From assembly GCA_030998225.1 (NCBI GenBank), contig JAPYXD010000555.1, forward strand, positions 2,914,001 through 2,978,000: DNA of 64,000 nucleotides. Reading direction: 5' to 3'. Position 1 is the first letter of the stretch; the number at the start of each line of letters is the position of its first letter. The translations under genes and the position numbers were made by a program. Of the stretch, positions 1 to 11,976 are shown piece after piece. The stretch comes from Diplolepis rosae (lineage: Eukaryota > Arthropoda > Insecta > Hymenoptera > Diplolepididae). The notes below the pieces were generated by a model. It had not been told where the DNA came from, did not search any database, and was given only the letters and a program-made list of their open reading frames with translations.

Positions 1-954
1 CAGATATAAATGTCAGATTAATTATTTTAATAAACCAACACAATGCTGGTGACATGAACACGATAACAAATAATGCGCATTGAAAAAAATGATTAGTTGA
101 GCCAAGTACTTATTTAATGCCAGGTACTTTATTGGTTGGTGTTACTATTCAGGATAGTTACACCAAACAACTCGTGGTTTTACCAACCATTAAATTGGAT
201 GGCGTTCAGAATTCAACGAATTGAATGGGACAACCCATAATTTTTCTTAGTGTAATAATTAAATAATTAGAAAGAAAATAATAAAGTGCATTTTTATGTA
301 CCTGTCTTGTATTTTTGTAACAGTGAATTTTTTCGTCGTTTCTTGACCATTTTACATAAAAATATTTAAAATAGTTTTAATAATAATTATTTAGTTGGTA
401 GTTTAAAAGATAAATCTTTGTAAGACATGCTAATTCTAGTTAATTTCATTTCATTCTCTAAGCTAATGTTAGTTAGCAGAAAATATGTTTTATGCGATTA
501 TTGTGGCCAAAAAATGATCTCTTTTTCAAAGCATGTTGTATTCCTCACCTTAAAAGTACATTAGCTGTAAGTGCGCAACAGCGTAACGTTCTCTTGTGAA
601 ATATTGATCATCGATATTGGCAGGAGCTGGAATTATTCGATGAGTTAACCGTCTATGTCCTTGAATGGTAAATTGTTGTCTTAAAAGTGAAAATTTACAA
701 TTACCTCTTTGAGAGATTATATAACAAGCGTCAATCACAAAACTTTTCAAGAAGCAGAAATTGATTTTCTACTAACCAAATTAATTAAACTGCCTTCAAA
801 TATTAAGTAATGATAACAAAATCTGTTTCGTTGAAGACTATTCGAATTTTAAAATTCAAATTGTTTAAGCACATATATTACCTGTATTTTTGAAATATCT
901 TTAAATTTGTGCTTGATCTAAATAAAAGCTGATTCTACTTTTAAAACACTGTTT
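1..954. other. AT-rich DNA, no gene seen
   Basis: Short chance ORFs only. A possible weak TIR-like motif TGCCAGGTAC (118) has a loose partner ACCTGGCA near 1378. Confidence 0.4.
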
Positions 955-1090
955 GCACTCAAAATATTTGGTTAATTCAACCAAAGAATTTACTCATTAT
1001 ACAGCTGACCAAATATTTAGGTAATTCAACCTAACAAATATTTTAGTGGATTCAACCAAATTTTGTTTCACTATAAATCAGATATCTTGG
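955..1090. repeat. Cluster of short palindromes TTGGTTAATTCAACCAA
   Basis: ATATTTGGTTAATTCAACCA, ATATTTAGGTAATTCAACCT and TATTTTAGTGGATTCAACCA follow one another at a spacing of about 45 to 50 bases. Related pieces (TTGGTTGGTG, ACCAACCATT) occur near 133-190. This looks like sub-terminal repeats of a MITE or a degraded short tandem array; the ends could not be fixed. Confidence 0.4.
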
Positions 1091-1782
1091 TTTATTTAAC
1101 AAAATGGCTTCGTTAGAACAAGTAAAATTTTCACCTGGATGTAGCTTTATTAAAATTTTATCAACATAAATAATTGGATACTTATTATTCTTTCTCAAAA
1201 TAAGGAGAAACTAAGTAAAGCTCTGATTTTATAGTATAGTTTAATTTATGGAAATAAATATATAAATTGAATTTTTTTTCTAGCATTTTAATTTTATATA
1301 AGCTGCTGTGTCCACCCTTCTTCTATGTTTACTAATTAAAAATTAAAAATTAATAGAATCAACGTTTTTATAAAACCACCTGGCACCCTGTTAAGTGACA
1401 AGGGAAAATGTAGGGCTGGAGAATCTAGAAAACAGCTAGACATGCTTTGCATACTGAGTAACGCATCTCCAGCTCATGTCTCTATTATACAAGCAATGAC
1501 GCGCTGTTTTATTCAAATGACCCCCATGTTTACTTCATAAGGTAGCCTGTTTTTTTAAGTTACATCTAAGAAAACTACTAAAAACTAGAACAAATTAAAT
1601 TCAATCGATTAGAATCTCATATTATATTCTAAAAGGGGTAAAATTAAAACGTTCGGAAATTTCTTGAAAATGGATCTGATCAAAGATAGAAATATGATAT
1701 ATGTACTTACAGTTCTAAACGTTCATTGAAAGATGGAAAATATTATTTTTAAAAACAAAATGATTGTGTTTTACCCCAGTGA

Positions 1783-1880
1783 ATTATCGGAGGATCACTA
1801 GTCGCGTATCAGATAGGATACGTTGTCGACAGGTGTCCTCGTAGACAATTTCAAACTCTTATATCGCAAATAATGCAAAT
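1783..1880 (+). repeat. Conserved left flank of the tRNA-like foldback
   Basis: The stretch contains GGAGGATCACTAGTCGCGTA, then GATACGTTGTCGACAGGTGT and AATTTCAAACTCTTATATCG. The same sequence flanks the foldbacks at 50752-50862 (same strand) and 34725-34838 (opposite strand), so it belongs to the mobile unit. Confidence 0.75.
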
Positions 1881-2009
1881 AAATTCAATATTTAAAGAAT
1901 TTGAAAATCTTTCTGTGGAAAAAATGACGCTTTCGAAGCGTATCCCAGCGCAGTCGAAAGCGTCATTTTTTCCACAGAAAGATTTTCAAATTCTTTAAAT
2001 ATTGAATTT
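1881..2009. repeat. tRNA-like foldback, almost reduced to its flanks
   Basis: 57 bp nearly perfect inverted arms (1881-1936 and 1953-2009) flank a 16 bp loop that still reads TATCCCAGCGCAG, the T-arm and acceptor end of the tRNA-like sequence. It is the smallest member of the set also seen at 34527 and 50863. Confidence 0.8.
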
Positions 2010-4946
2010 ATTATATTATTTTAGTAACCAGAAAATGTGATTCTTCTCTTGATATAGTCGTTACTTTCACAAAGTACAATATTTATTCCAAAGCTTAGAT
2101 ATATATCTTGGAATAACGTGCCAAAAATGTATGTATGTATAATTAATGTATATGTATTTAAGTATTTTCGAAGAAGATGAATTTTTTTTAATAAAACCAA
2201 AAGTGGTTTAAAGTGCCTCAGGAGCATTTTGAGACTTGTTTTTGCAATATGATCACATCCGAGCTACACATTTTTTCTGCATATTATACGCCAGTTGTCA
2301 TGGTTATCCAATATCCGGATTAAAAATGTTACCAACAAATAAAAATAACACATTCTCGCTAATGAAAAGCATTATTGCTAATTAATAAAAGAAATATCTT
2401 CTATAGGCAAAGAATAATTGATTTTTTTTTCTATTTCTTGCTTGTCTTAATTACAAACATCAATAATAAAACCATGCCTTACAACAATTCTGCAAACACC
2501 ACTTGCTGTAAGGATCATTTTGTATCTGCATTCAGGTATAAAATAACATACAAAGTTGTTATATATTGAGCATTAAATATATTGCCCATAAATATACTTG
2601 AAAAATAAATTCTTTCAAACTAAATTCATAAAAATATAAAATAATTGAAATGTTGATTTTTTAATTCTTAAAAATAGTTAAACATTTGCGTGTTTCATTG
2701 TTTAGTTAACCTGTACTGGCAGTTTTAAAATATCGAAGTTTTTGACCTACAGTTTAAATTCATTCGGATATAGCACATAAGCTTCTAATCCGATTAGTGG
2801 TGTTGTGATTTAACTGAAGAACCTTTTATCTACTGCTCAATAACAACCTACATAAGATCCAATAATACACTTCTTGTAAATACCTTTAACCTCATCCTTT
2901 CCTTTAGTCATAATTTTTAGAAACGGTAGTAAAAGACGATAATTTGAGTCTTTGGAAATGCAATGTTTGGAAATAGGATCACACGTAGTTTCATTCAAAT
3001 TCCAATAGGTCTTTTTAAAGTGACACTATATAGAAGGGTTAGTTCCATTACAGTTCCCTACAACTTAGGTTTCAATAGCTTCTAACAGTTTTGAAACTTC
3101 AAAATATAACTACTAACTTACTATACCATGACAGCCCAAATTTCATTATCACTTTAGAAGAAAGGCTTTTATCTGTAACCATACATCCCTTCCTATTTAC
3201 CTCTGAGTTCAACTCTTCAATAACAATCTTCCTCTTTGCCTTTCTTTAACAGAATTAGGGCCCCTTTCTAAGACTAAGAAAATCTGATACAATAATTGCT
3301 TACAAAGATCTGTTGTAAAAACTTGCTATAGAAGATAATCAGTAGTATCTTTTATCAAGCTTTTAATGGAAATAGAAAATTGAATTCCCTTCAAAATGAA
3401 CATTTAATATCAATACAAATATGCAGAGTTGCATTTTTGAAATTCCGCAAGGGTTCGGTTTGCAATTAAGGATTCGAGTGCTTAAGAAAATATGTATAGC
3501 CATGCCTAAGGAGATTCCTTCTAAATGATCCCACAGAGTCCGTCCATTTTCCCATGGATTTCATCTAACCGGTTCCCGAAAAGTAAAGATGCTTTTATCG
3601 CATGAATGAGACTATGACGGCCGGGCATTAACCCTCTATGACTTGGATCTACAATTTAAAAAAAAAACTCTTCCCAGATAAATCTCTCTATTAGTTCATT
3701 GCTCAATAAAGATATTTATATACTAAATTTGTTTAATTTTAAATATATGGAATTAAATCACGAATTTAGTGATCTTAATAAAATATTCTGGATATTTGCA
3801 CATCTGTCACACTAATATAATACATTTTATATTATTTTCCTGACATTCTCACTTATTGTCAGTATAGGTCTTGAACCTCAAATAATTAATTTATAATAAA
3901 GAGATCATTTTAATTGTAAAATTTAATTAATATTTTTTTAAACATTGCAGTTAAATAAAATTTAATTGAATATGTGACTTCAAGCAATTTAACATGAACA
4001 AATTTGTAATCATTTTTCAAACCAATATCCTAAATAAAAATCCTTCAAAATGTAGTATATTTCATAGCACTTTCAAATAAATATAACCATTACATCTTGG
4101 AAATTCTATTTTAACTTTACCAAAAACTATGCAATTTACAATAGTTTGAGCATTTAATTTTTATTACGCATATTCATTCTCCGAAACTGTCATCACTTCT
4201 ATAAATGATAAATAGAAAATGAAAACTTGACTAAATTTTCACGTGTTTATGAAATAAGTTTACATCCTGACTTACGCGTTGTTTACAACTTGCATTTGTT
4301 TATTTAACCTCATAAATGCAATCGATTCATTGTGGACGCCCTCTGTCGTAATTTGTCATGTTTTACAAGTGATTCATAAAAGGAGATGTGCACGAGGGTG
4401 TCGTTAAATACTATTTCTCAGAGCTGAAATAATTTTTTGTCGGGAATTCTTGTGGTATGACGTAAAGCTAAAAATCAAAAGAATAGAGTAAAAGCTCGAG
4501 GACGTTCGCGAAATCTACTTAGCACGTGCACGAGTTAAAAAGCTGATGGCTCGTCTGTCGAGGCTTGCTAGGCACTCAAAATATCCGCGTGAAAATATAG
4601 TGGAAAACAGGAACCTCACCCTAAGTTTTCTGACGTCGTGGTCCACACCCTATTTGAAGATACATACACTGTCACTTCTGGCCTCTGAATACACTCGTAT
4701 TTTCACTACCGGCACGATTGAGACAACAGTTTAGTTTTTCTATAACGGAAGACGCGAAAAATACCACGGGAGCGAATCCTCAAGACGGTTTTGACCGTGA
4801 TTACTGCGCTAACACACGGACTACATCACAGTACGTCATGTCCTCAGAAGCCAGCGCCACTGGACTAGGGTCCCTAGAGTCAGTAGAGTTATTAAATTCT
4901 TGATAATATTACCATATTATTACTAAAGTTTCGAGAATTTATCAAA
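2010..4946. other. AT-rich DNA, no gene seen
   Basis: No ORF above 70 codons looks protein-like. A patch around 3440-3660 (GTCCGTCCATTTTCCCATGG, TGACGGCCGGGCATTAACCC) is less AT-rich and may be an old transposon fragment. 4500-4900 is also GC-richer without recognisable coding. Confidence 0.4.
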
Positions 4947-4948
4947 TA

Positions 4949-5587
4949 CAGTAAAACCTATCGTAACCGACACTCTTCTAACGAACATCCCACTCTGACG
5001 CTTCACATTATTGGTCGAGAAATGTGCATGGTCAGGGCCGTCTTGACACCGTCTTTGGAGGGTCCTCATATTTTTGTAAAAAATCTTAGTAATTTTTTTT
5101 TTCAATGAATATTTAAAATGAAATATTAATTTAATTAATGATTGTATTTGAATTATAAATTTTAATTACAATTTAACTTCGAAAAATTGGAGAAATATTA
5201 TAACCAATTATATTTCAACTTATTAAGATCTTAAATATGTATGTACAGTCGTGCAACATAACCTCAACTGTCATCTATACATTTTCCACTAAAAGCACTA
5301 AGTATTCCTTATAGTGTTTTATCGACTGAATTTATCCATGAAATTTTTTAATTATCAACAAAAATAACTGTTTATTTTTCAAACTAACTTTTACTCACCT
5401 TTTTGCACAAAAGTAAACACAAAAAATATGTACAAGCCGGTACATGTGTGTTACTAAACACAGGGGCACCTGTTGCCACAGCACTGAACCAAGCTAGTAA
5501 TAAGTCCATAACAATTATCGCATGTCATTGGTACCCATCGTAGCCGAACTTGTCTCCCATATGTGTCGGCTACGATAGGTTTTACTG
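4949..5587. mobile_element. Tigger/pogo-like MITE, CAGTAAAACC ends
   Basis: The ends are CAGTAAAACCTATCGTAACC on the left and CAGTAAAACCTATCGTAGCC read inward on the right. TA flanks both sides (4947-4948 and 5588-5589). CAGT-AACC ends with TA duplication are typical of pogo/Tigger elements. A further partial copy of the end motif (CATCGTAGCCGAAC) lies inside at 5537. The 639 bp interior has no transposase. Confidence 0.75.
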
Positions 5588-5748
5588 TATGGTCCTGAGC
5601 ACAAAGAAGACCTAAACCAAAGACATTATAGCATAGATGCGGCCTGATGCGGCATAGGATTAGTTCCGCCACTTACTGCTAGATGCGACACAGTCGAGTT
5701 GAACAGTAGTCATAGAAACGGCTAAGAGTGTAGATGTCAGTACCAATA

Positions 5749-6280
5749 CACTCGAGATTCCCTATAACGAGAAGCTCGAGCATCGGAGACCTCTCTGCAA
5801 CGAGCGCGAGAGGGATCCCCTCCATATCCTACTTGTTGCTACGCGCTGTTATGCGCATTATATAATGCGCGCAGTCAGGTTGTTAATGAGGCTATGTGAA
5901 TAATTTATTTACATAGTTAAAAGCGCATAAAAAAGATTTGAACATTGAATTAACTTATTTGACGGTATGTACTCAAAATACTAAAAATATAATAATATAA
6001 TAATAAAAATATCTATGCTTATCAGGTGTATTTTTGAATATTTTCAGAAAAAAAGAAAAGTCTTGACAATGAATAAAAAAATGGGAATTTTGACAAATTT
6101 GAAAAACGGGATGAAAAATTGGGAAATTTGCTAAAAATACAACGTTTCAAATTCGAGCGCGCTTCATTCCGTTGTAGTGGGGGAAGAGGGGTCGATCGTC
6201 TGCTCGTTGTAGGGAGGCGTGACGCGCTCGTAAAAGGGAGGCCTTGTTACAGGGAATCTCGTTATAGGGAATTTCGAGTG
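5749..6280. mobile_element. 532 bp TA-flanked TIR element
   Basis: The ends are CACTCGAGATTCCCTATAAC on the left and CACTCGAAATTCCCTATAAC read inward on the right, flanked by TA (5747-5748 and 6281-6282). Near the ends the phrase ATTCCCTATAACGAG is echoed (CCCTGTAACAAG, CTCGTTGTAGGG), suggesting sub-terminal repeats. The interior has a GC-rich patch (6170-6250) but no ORF of note. It is a Tc1/mariner/pogo-type MITE by its target site. Confidence 0.75.
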
Positions 6281-6281
6281 T

Positions 6282-6692
6282 ATTGAGATAACCAAGTTGA
6301 CGTCACAGGCCATGTGGTAAGGATTCGTAGGTTATGATGACCGTTTGTTTTGAAGGATATGAAGAATGTGTTGAAAACGAGACATGCTTATCGATACTTT
6401 CTTCAAATCTTTCAAAACAAACGGTCATCATAACCTACAAATTTATGACATTTGATTTTATATTAAAAAATTAAAAGAATGACAAGCGACAAGTAGGTAC
6501 GCAAAATAAGCGGAAATGAATTTTACACTTGAAAAATATAATTATTAATAAATTTATGACTTACTTTTACGCTGGAAAATTTTGTTTCATCAATTTCCCA
6601 ACGATTCCCATATATTTCTTTCGTCCAAGACCAACCTTACCTACAGTCTATCCTTACCACATGGCCTGTGACGTCAACTTGGTTATCTCAAT
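6282..6692. mobile_element. 411 bp element with nested stems abutting the previous one
   Basis: 43 bp inverted ends start ATTGAGATAACCAAGTTGAC (6282-6326 and 6648-6692). Inside is a second stem: GTTATGATGACCGTTTGTTT (6333-6352) pairs with AAACAAACGGTCATCATAAC (6416-6435). The left end coincides with the TA duplication of the neighbouring element, so its own duplication cannot be separated. Confidence 0.7.
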
Positions 6693-8471
6693 TAGGGTGT
6701 TACGTGCCGCGCAGGTGCGACAGACGTCACGCATTGATTCCCACTCATACCTTACCGAGACTCGCTAGCCAGATGGTTTCAGATTCGAAGGTAGATTCGC
6801 TCCCTGTAACCTTTTACTAATATTCTCTAGGAAATCACTTAATGCTTCATATCTCACCCTCTATGTGAAACTCGCGTTTCGTATTTTATGCCGCCTAAAC
6901 ATTTAGATCTATGTCTCGCCGCTATCAGCCCTAGTGTGACAGATCTATAAACTGTTCGGGTAAATTATGGATAATGATTTCATTTCTTAGCGCTTTTATT
7001 ATATGCCGCTTATTTCGAATCTAATATCCGGACTTGCCACTAATCTAAACTTAGAACTATTATACAAAATATTTATAATAGACTTACAAAAGGTCCTTAT
7101 ACTCTAATGTACGCATGCAGGGTTCTCTGAAGCCCTCTAATCGCACCGACTCCTTTTAACTATAAACTAAATATTTTTAAAAACGTGATAAAATTTAGTT
7201 TAACTTTCAAGAGTTAGTAACTTTATCTCTAATTTAATTACTTTTATAATCTTTCTTTTGGTAGCTGATCCAAGAAAAAACGTGATTTCGAAACTATTCT
7301 ATATTTTGCACTAGAAGTCCAACAATAAATCTTTATTACTATTAAAACATTAATTTAATGGATAAAATGATTAAAGGTAGAAATCACTCAATTTATAATT
7401 TCCCGCAAAGTTAACTCGAGAGATACTGCCAACTTACGCAAATACGAGCGAATTAGCGTCGCTCGTTACAAGGAGTGTGACGATGGCCGATTTTGTCATA
7501 AGAGTGGGCTTTAAAATTTTCGGTAAGATTTGAATTAAGACACTTTAACTTTAACGAGATTGGCAAAACTAGAGACTAAGGAGCAATTTGACATCAAATA
7601 ATATTATTCTGTAATAAGCATTTAAAGAATGGGGGATGTGAGAAATGAAATTGAATGGAATATGACAAGCTTTATTACAATAATTTAGAATATTTATAAA
7701 TTCTTAGCACCAGGTTTACTTTTACTCTTAAGATGTTAAGAGAGATTTTCTTTCATACATCGTTAAATTTAACGATCTAAACTTCTAACGAATTTTATGT
7801 TTAGGAAATGTGACTTTAAACTCATATGAAATCTCTCATACGTGCATTCAAAGAATTAGAAGAAGAGATGGTGATTCAGAGAAAATGTTGAAAAGTAAGG
7901 ATGGAAAATGCGTTTGATTGGCTTGTAATATTCTAATTAATTAGTGGAGAAACGCAGTAAGGGTGCGCAAAGGATTTTCGTTTGCGAAGCGCGAGAGGCT
8001 ACATCGACGAAGGACCAGAAATAACCCATGCTAAGTATAAATCGCATGCGCGCATTTATCTCCTTCTATTCATAGAAAATGTCTGCCGCCACATTCGAAC
8101 AAGGAAGTCAGTTAGTGTTCCATACAATAATTTACGCAATAATACTCTAAATGTCTGAAACATAACCTATATTATACCCTCGTTCTCATTTTTCACTTTC
8201 CTCCGCTCAAATAAAATGCACATACAAAGTTTAAAAGATAATTTCATATTGGAGTATTAATTCATTTCCATTGTTTAACACTTTTAACAAGCCAGAATAA
8301 CAAAATTCTCATGAATTCTAAAAGAATTTATCCGCCGGTTATATTCTTGGTAATATTCTCATTTTCGTTACCGTTCTCAAAGTAATGCAAGTAATATAAC
8401 CGACCCAGAACTTTACCGCAAGTTACATTATACCGTCCCACCAAGAAGACTAGAGACTATAGGTGACTCTA
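6693..8471. other. AT-rich DNA, no gene seen
   Basis: Phrases such as CTCCCTGTAACC (6801) and GTCGCTCGTTACAAGGAGTG (7457) resemble the ends of the element at 5749-6280 and may be decayed relatives. Otherwise nothing was recognised. Confidence 0.35.
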
Positions 8472-8615
8472 GGAGGAATTACACCTCTGCATGCAGGTTC
8501 CCATGGTAACATACAAGAGAGAAAGAGACTGACAATTTTCCTATTTCTTTCCCACTAATATGTTACCATGGTATACTGCATGCATAATTCCTGCATGCAG
8601 AGATGTAATTCCTCC
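8472..8615. mobile_element. 144 bp foldback with two nested stems
   Basis: The ends GGAGGAATTACACCTCTGCA and, read inward from the right, GGAGGAATTACATCTCTGCA differ by one base. A second stem joins CCATGGTAACATA (8501-8513) to TATGTTACCATGG (8559-8571). Repeated GCATGCA motifs lie between. The flanks (CTCTA and TTTAG) are too diverged to name a target duplication. Confidence 0.6.
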
Positions 8616-9059
8616 TTTAGAGTTTAGTTCTTTATTGTCCGAGAAAGTAAGATAATAGAAAAAATGGAGAACATTATCGAATTGACTCAGACAACTGTCT
8701 CATTGGATAAGACCATGGGTAACGTACTCGTATAAGGGTAGTGTTACGTCGTGCGACTTTTTGGAAAGTCGACGCTGACATTTTTACGCGCGTAATAAGC
8801 TATAAATTTAAATTCAGAATGGAATAGAAATTTAAGGGATTGTGAACGTCTCCCCCCCCCCCCCCTACCCTCTCTCACTCTTATGGAAATAGCTGAATTC
8901 AGATGAGCAAGTAGAAATATTTCAGGGAAATATATTCTGTAAAGAAATAATCTAAAGAAAGAAGTTTAAACATTAGATTTTTGGCTTGCTATAGAGACTG
9001 CAAAAGATTGGATGATGATGTCGACATCGTTTTAAAGATTGGCTAAACCCTTACTTTAC
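8616..9059. other. AT-rich DNA with a poly-C tract
   Basis: A run of about 14 C at 8852 lies upstream of the unexplained island. No gene seen. Confidence 0.4.
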
Positions 9060-9665
9060 TTGCCTAAATCTAAGATTATAAATATATGTGCGGAGAGCGC
9101 GGAACGTCAGATTTTGATTTCGGAGCCGCTAAACGGAAAAAGTACGTAGTGAAACCTTTAAGTCCACGTTGGACTTAGAATACTTTGAGAATAACTTGAA
9201 ATTTGACGTGAAGTGCGATCACTTTTGAACCAAACTTATATAATTATGGTGTCATCGAATTAATAAAGTGTGAACATTTGCATTATGAAGTTTCGTGTTT
9301 TATTTGTTTGACGCAAATTTATTTTATCAATTACAATTCCCAGTTTGCGGTAGCTGATTTTCAAATCAGCGCAAGTCAGCAACGGACCACGGATGACTGC
9401 CAATCAACGTTGGATCTAAGAGGATTCTTTTCACAGCAGCGATTGGCGGATATAACAGGTAGACATCTTGCGATAATTTAATAGTTTTACATTTCCCCGC
9501 ACGTGGCGCTAGTATCCGTTAGGGTACTTTCCCGAGATAGGAGCTCGAATAACTGGGTGCAGCCCAGTGCTACTCTTCTGGAGGCCTGTAGAATAAAAGT
9601 TGGCTGAGAGTTGGATCACGACCACCAGGCGAAATGGTGGCGCTGATTACCTTTAGGGCCAACTT
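9060..9665. other. Compositional island, unidentified (transposon or non-coding RNA remnant)
   Basis: The stretch is richer in G and C than its surroundings and contains phrases such as GGAGCCGCTAAACGG, CGCACGTGGCGCTAGTATCC, CTGGGTGCAGCCCAGTGC and AGCGATTGGCGG. An AATAAAG near 9262 could be a polyadenylation signal. No long ORF, terminal repeat or tRNA-primer match could be shown. An LTR-element remnant is possible but unproven. Confidence 0.3.
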
Positions 9666-10540
9666 GCTTTCAAATACATGGCAAAAATGTAAATATTTAT
9701 GTTTTTTTAAAATTTAAACTGCCTTTTCGTGTTTTTTTTACAGAAAAATAAAGTTAAATGTTTCTGGCATATAATAATACAAAATATATGAGAAAAAAAG
9801 TGAAATATATTGATTTTCTGAACGATCAAGTAGGAGTGAAAGCAATAAGAAAAATTTGTCCCAGTTAATGAATTGAATAAAATAAATATAAAACGCGAAG
9901 TAATCACAATAAAATTGTCATTAATCGAAAAATTAATATAATTAGTATATTAATGAATTTTAGTGCTATGATTATAATCAAATATAAATACATTTATTTG
10001 TGCAAGTAAACATTAATATTTAGTTTTTCATATATTTCAATTATGTCATAGTAATTGGGAGAAGTAAATAAATGTGTGGAAATTGTTGGTTTTTAAAATA
10101 AAAATTCTAAATTGGTTATTGCATTTTTTTAAACTGTAGTTGTAAATTAACTAACTTAACTGTTTATTAAAATTTATTTAACATGATAAACTATTTTTAC
10201 TAACACAAATTATATTTTGCAATTATAAAAATAGCAATAACCAAGAGACATTAGGGATGTATATAGGATTTATAATAAATAAGGCAATTTTAAAATTTCA
10301 AGATTGTATTTCTTGTAAACATATTCCAATCTTCGCAGTATTTTATGATAAACAATACATAGAATAAATACAAGAAGCATTTCAACACTCATATAATGAA
10401 AAAAATAATTATCACATTGTGAATAAAACATAACAATAAAATATAACAGAAAATTTCATCAATAGCAATAATAAGTTTATCACAATTCTTTTAAATCGAG
10501 TCGTTCGTCTATAAACATTTTTTACCCTATTGAAAAATCC
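9666..10540. other. Very AT-rich DNA, no gene seen
   Basis: Only chance ORFs with F, I, N and K bias. Confidence 0.5.
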
Positions 10541-10713
10541 TGTGTAGGATACCACATAGGATCTCATATAGGACCTTACATAGGATCCTGCATAGGATCC
10601 TATATAAGATCTTATGTACGATCATATGTGAGTTCCTATGCCAAATTCCTACATAGGATCTTGCATAAGATCTTACACAGGATCCTATGTAGGATCCTAT
10701 GTAAGATCCTATA
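10541..10713. repeat. Period-12 tandem repeat of GATC-centred palindromes
   Basis: About fourteen units follow the pattern TAGGATCCTA plus a two-base spacer (CA, TA or TG). Each ten-base core is, or nearly is, its own reverse complement, with variants such as TAAGATCTTA and TACGATCATA keeping the symmetry. It lies immediately left of the truncated foldback at 10716. Confidence 0.85.
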
Positions 10714-10715
10714 TA

Positions 10716-11285
10716 TTGTTATTATTGAAGGGCTATTTTGAAAGAGAAAAGATTATTTTACATGAATAAAATTTGAAACACAGAAAAATAATTTCATCAA
10801 TCAATTTTTTTTCTTATCGCTTTTCGCCAAATTTTAAAAAATTATGCGATTTTAATAAATTACAAATAACTTTTTCGAGAAAAAGATTCCCTACAACTTA
10901 ACCATTTCCAATTTTCGAAAATGAATAAATTATTATTAAATTTAGCAATTTGTTTATAAAAATTTCGTTTTGGAAAATTTTTTTAAATGTTTTCAACCAT
11001 TAAAGAATTTATATTTAAAAATCAGAAACGGTAAAGTTGTGGGAAATCTTTTCTCTGAAAAAATGATTCATGATTCATTAGAATCGCATAATTTTTTAAA
11101 ATTTGGCGAAAAGCGATAAGAAAAAGAATTGAATTTTTTCTGTGTTTCAAATTTCTTTCATGTAAAATAATCTTTTCTCTTTTAAAATAGCCCTTCAATA
11201 ATAACATTGGTATTATAGAAAGCAAAATTATCTATTTTTGCCTGAGGTCTAATTTTCGTGGGTGATAACTACCTTAAACTTGGAA
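10716..11285. repeat. Dispersed foldback family, copy 1 (left end truncated)
   Basis: Blocks beginning GTTATTATTGAAGGGCTATT at 10717 recur inverted at 11150-11206. The right tail reads TTTTTGCCTGAGGTCTAATT and ends near TACCTTAAA, as in the copies at 39866 and 50555. Where those copies have their left tail, this one has the period-12 repeat. Confidence 0.7.
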
Positions 11286-11469
11286 ATTTCGATTGTTCTT
11301 ATTTTAAATTTAAATTTAAATTAAATGATTTCAGCCAAATGTGAATCATATTTGTAAAAATATAGTTTCACGTTAATTTCTGTTAGCGAATCCGGCGGGA
11401 TTGTGAATTAGAAGAACACAATAAGCAAAACAATATACAACAGAGAAAATGAATGCGAAAAATACATAC

Positions 11470-11715
11470 CGTTCCCAAAACAATTCCGTCAGGACCAATA
11501 ATTGTTCTTTCGCGGATGATGTCACTTTCAGCAAAATGTTTGTCACAAACTGCTTGACCTTCTTTGACTTCGATATAGTCTCTTAAAATTGCGCGTTGCC
11601 ATTTTTTAATTAAATTTTTATCTTTTGGCACATAAAAAAATTGACGAGTTTGCTCCTCGGAACTCCATTTATTTTTGTAGCCAGAATCACACTTCACGGC
11701 AATACACTTCACCAT
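11470..11715 (-). CDS. THAP zinc-finger exon, start of an unknown gene or element
   Basis: From the ATG at 11715 the frame reads MVKCIAVKCDSGYKNKW..., then FFYVPKDKNLIKKWQRAI, EGQAVCDKHFAESDI and GPDGIVLGT, followed by a donor-like GGTATGTA at 11469. This is a THAP (C2CH) DNA-binding domain: C4 and C9, a later Trp, and C-x2-H-F. THAP domains occur in P-element-type transposases and in host transcription regulators; this exon does not decide between them. The frame stays open past the presumed donor to 11383 but loses all family character there. No downstream exon was recognised in 11470 down to 1. The AT-rich leader just upstream is ordinary. Confidence 0.7.
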
Positions 11716-11976
11716 TTTTTATTGTTTTTTATATCCTTACACCAAGAAAACTATTCACTTTACTTTTTCAACAAAAAACACGATAAAAACACTACTAAAT
11801 ATAAAAAAAAAACCTCAAATCTTTACTGTTTTGCCATGCATTTGACAGTTAGTCGGCCCTAAAGCTTATCACCACCGCGCTCGGTCACATTAAGTACTAA
11901 TGCCCTCGCCAGTCAAAAGTCAGCCCACTTTTAGTTTTAAGTTGCAGAGGGCTGACTGGGTGCATCCTTTACTTTA

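Noticed and set aside
118..1385. Single 1.27 kb TIR element with TGCCAGGT ends
   Set aside because: Only eight bases pair and no target duplication was seen; chance cannot be excluded.
9060..9665. LTR retrotransposon call
   Set aside because: No second LTR, no primer-binding site that could be confirmed and no gag-pol frame nearby.
10541..10713. CRISPR-like array
   Set aside because: Units are only 12 bases with no unique spacers, and the genome is an insect's.
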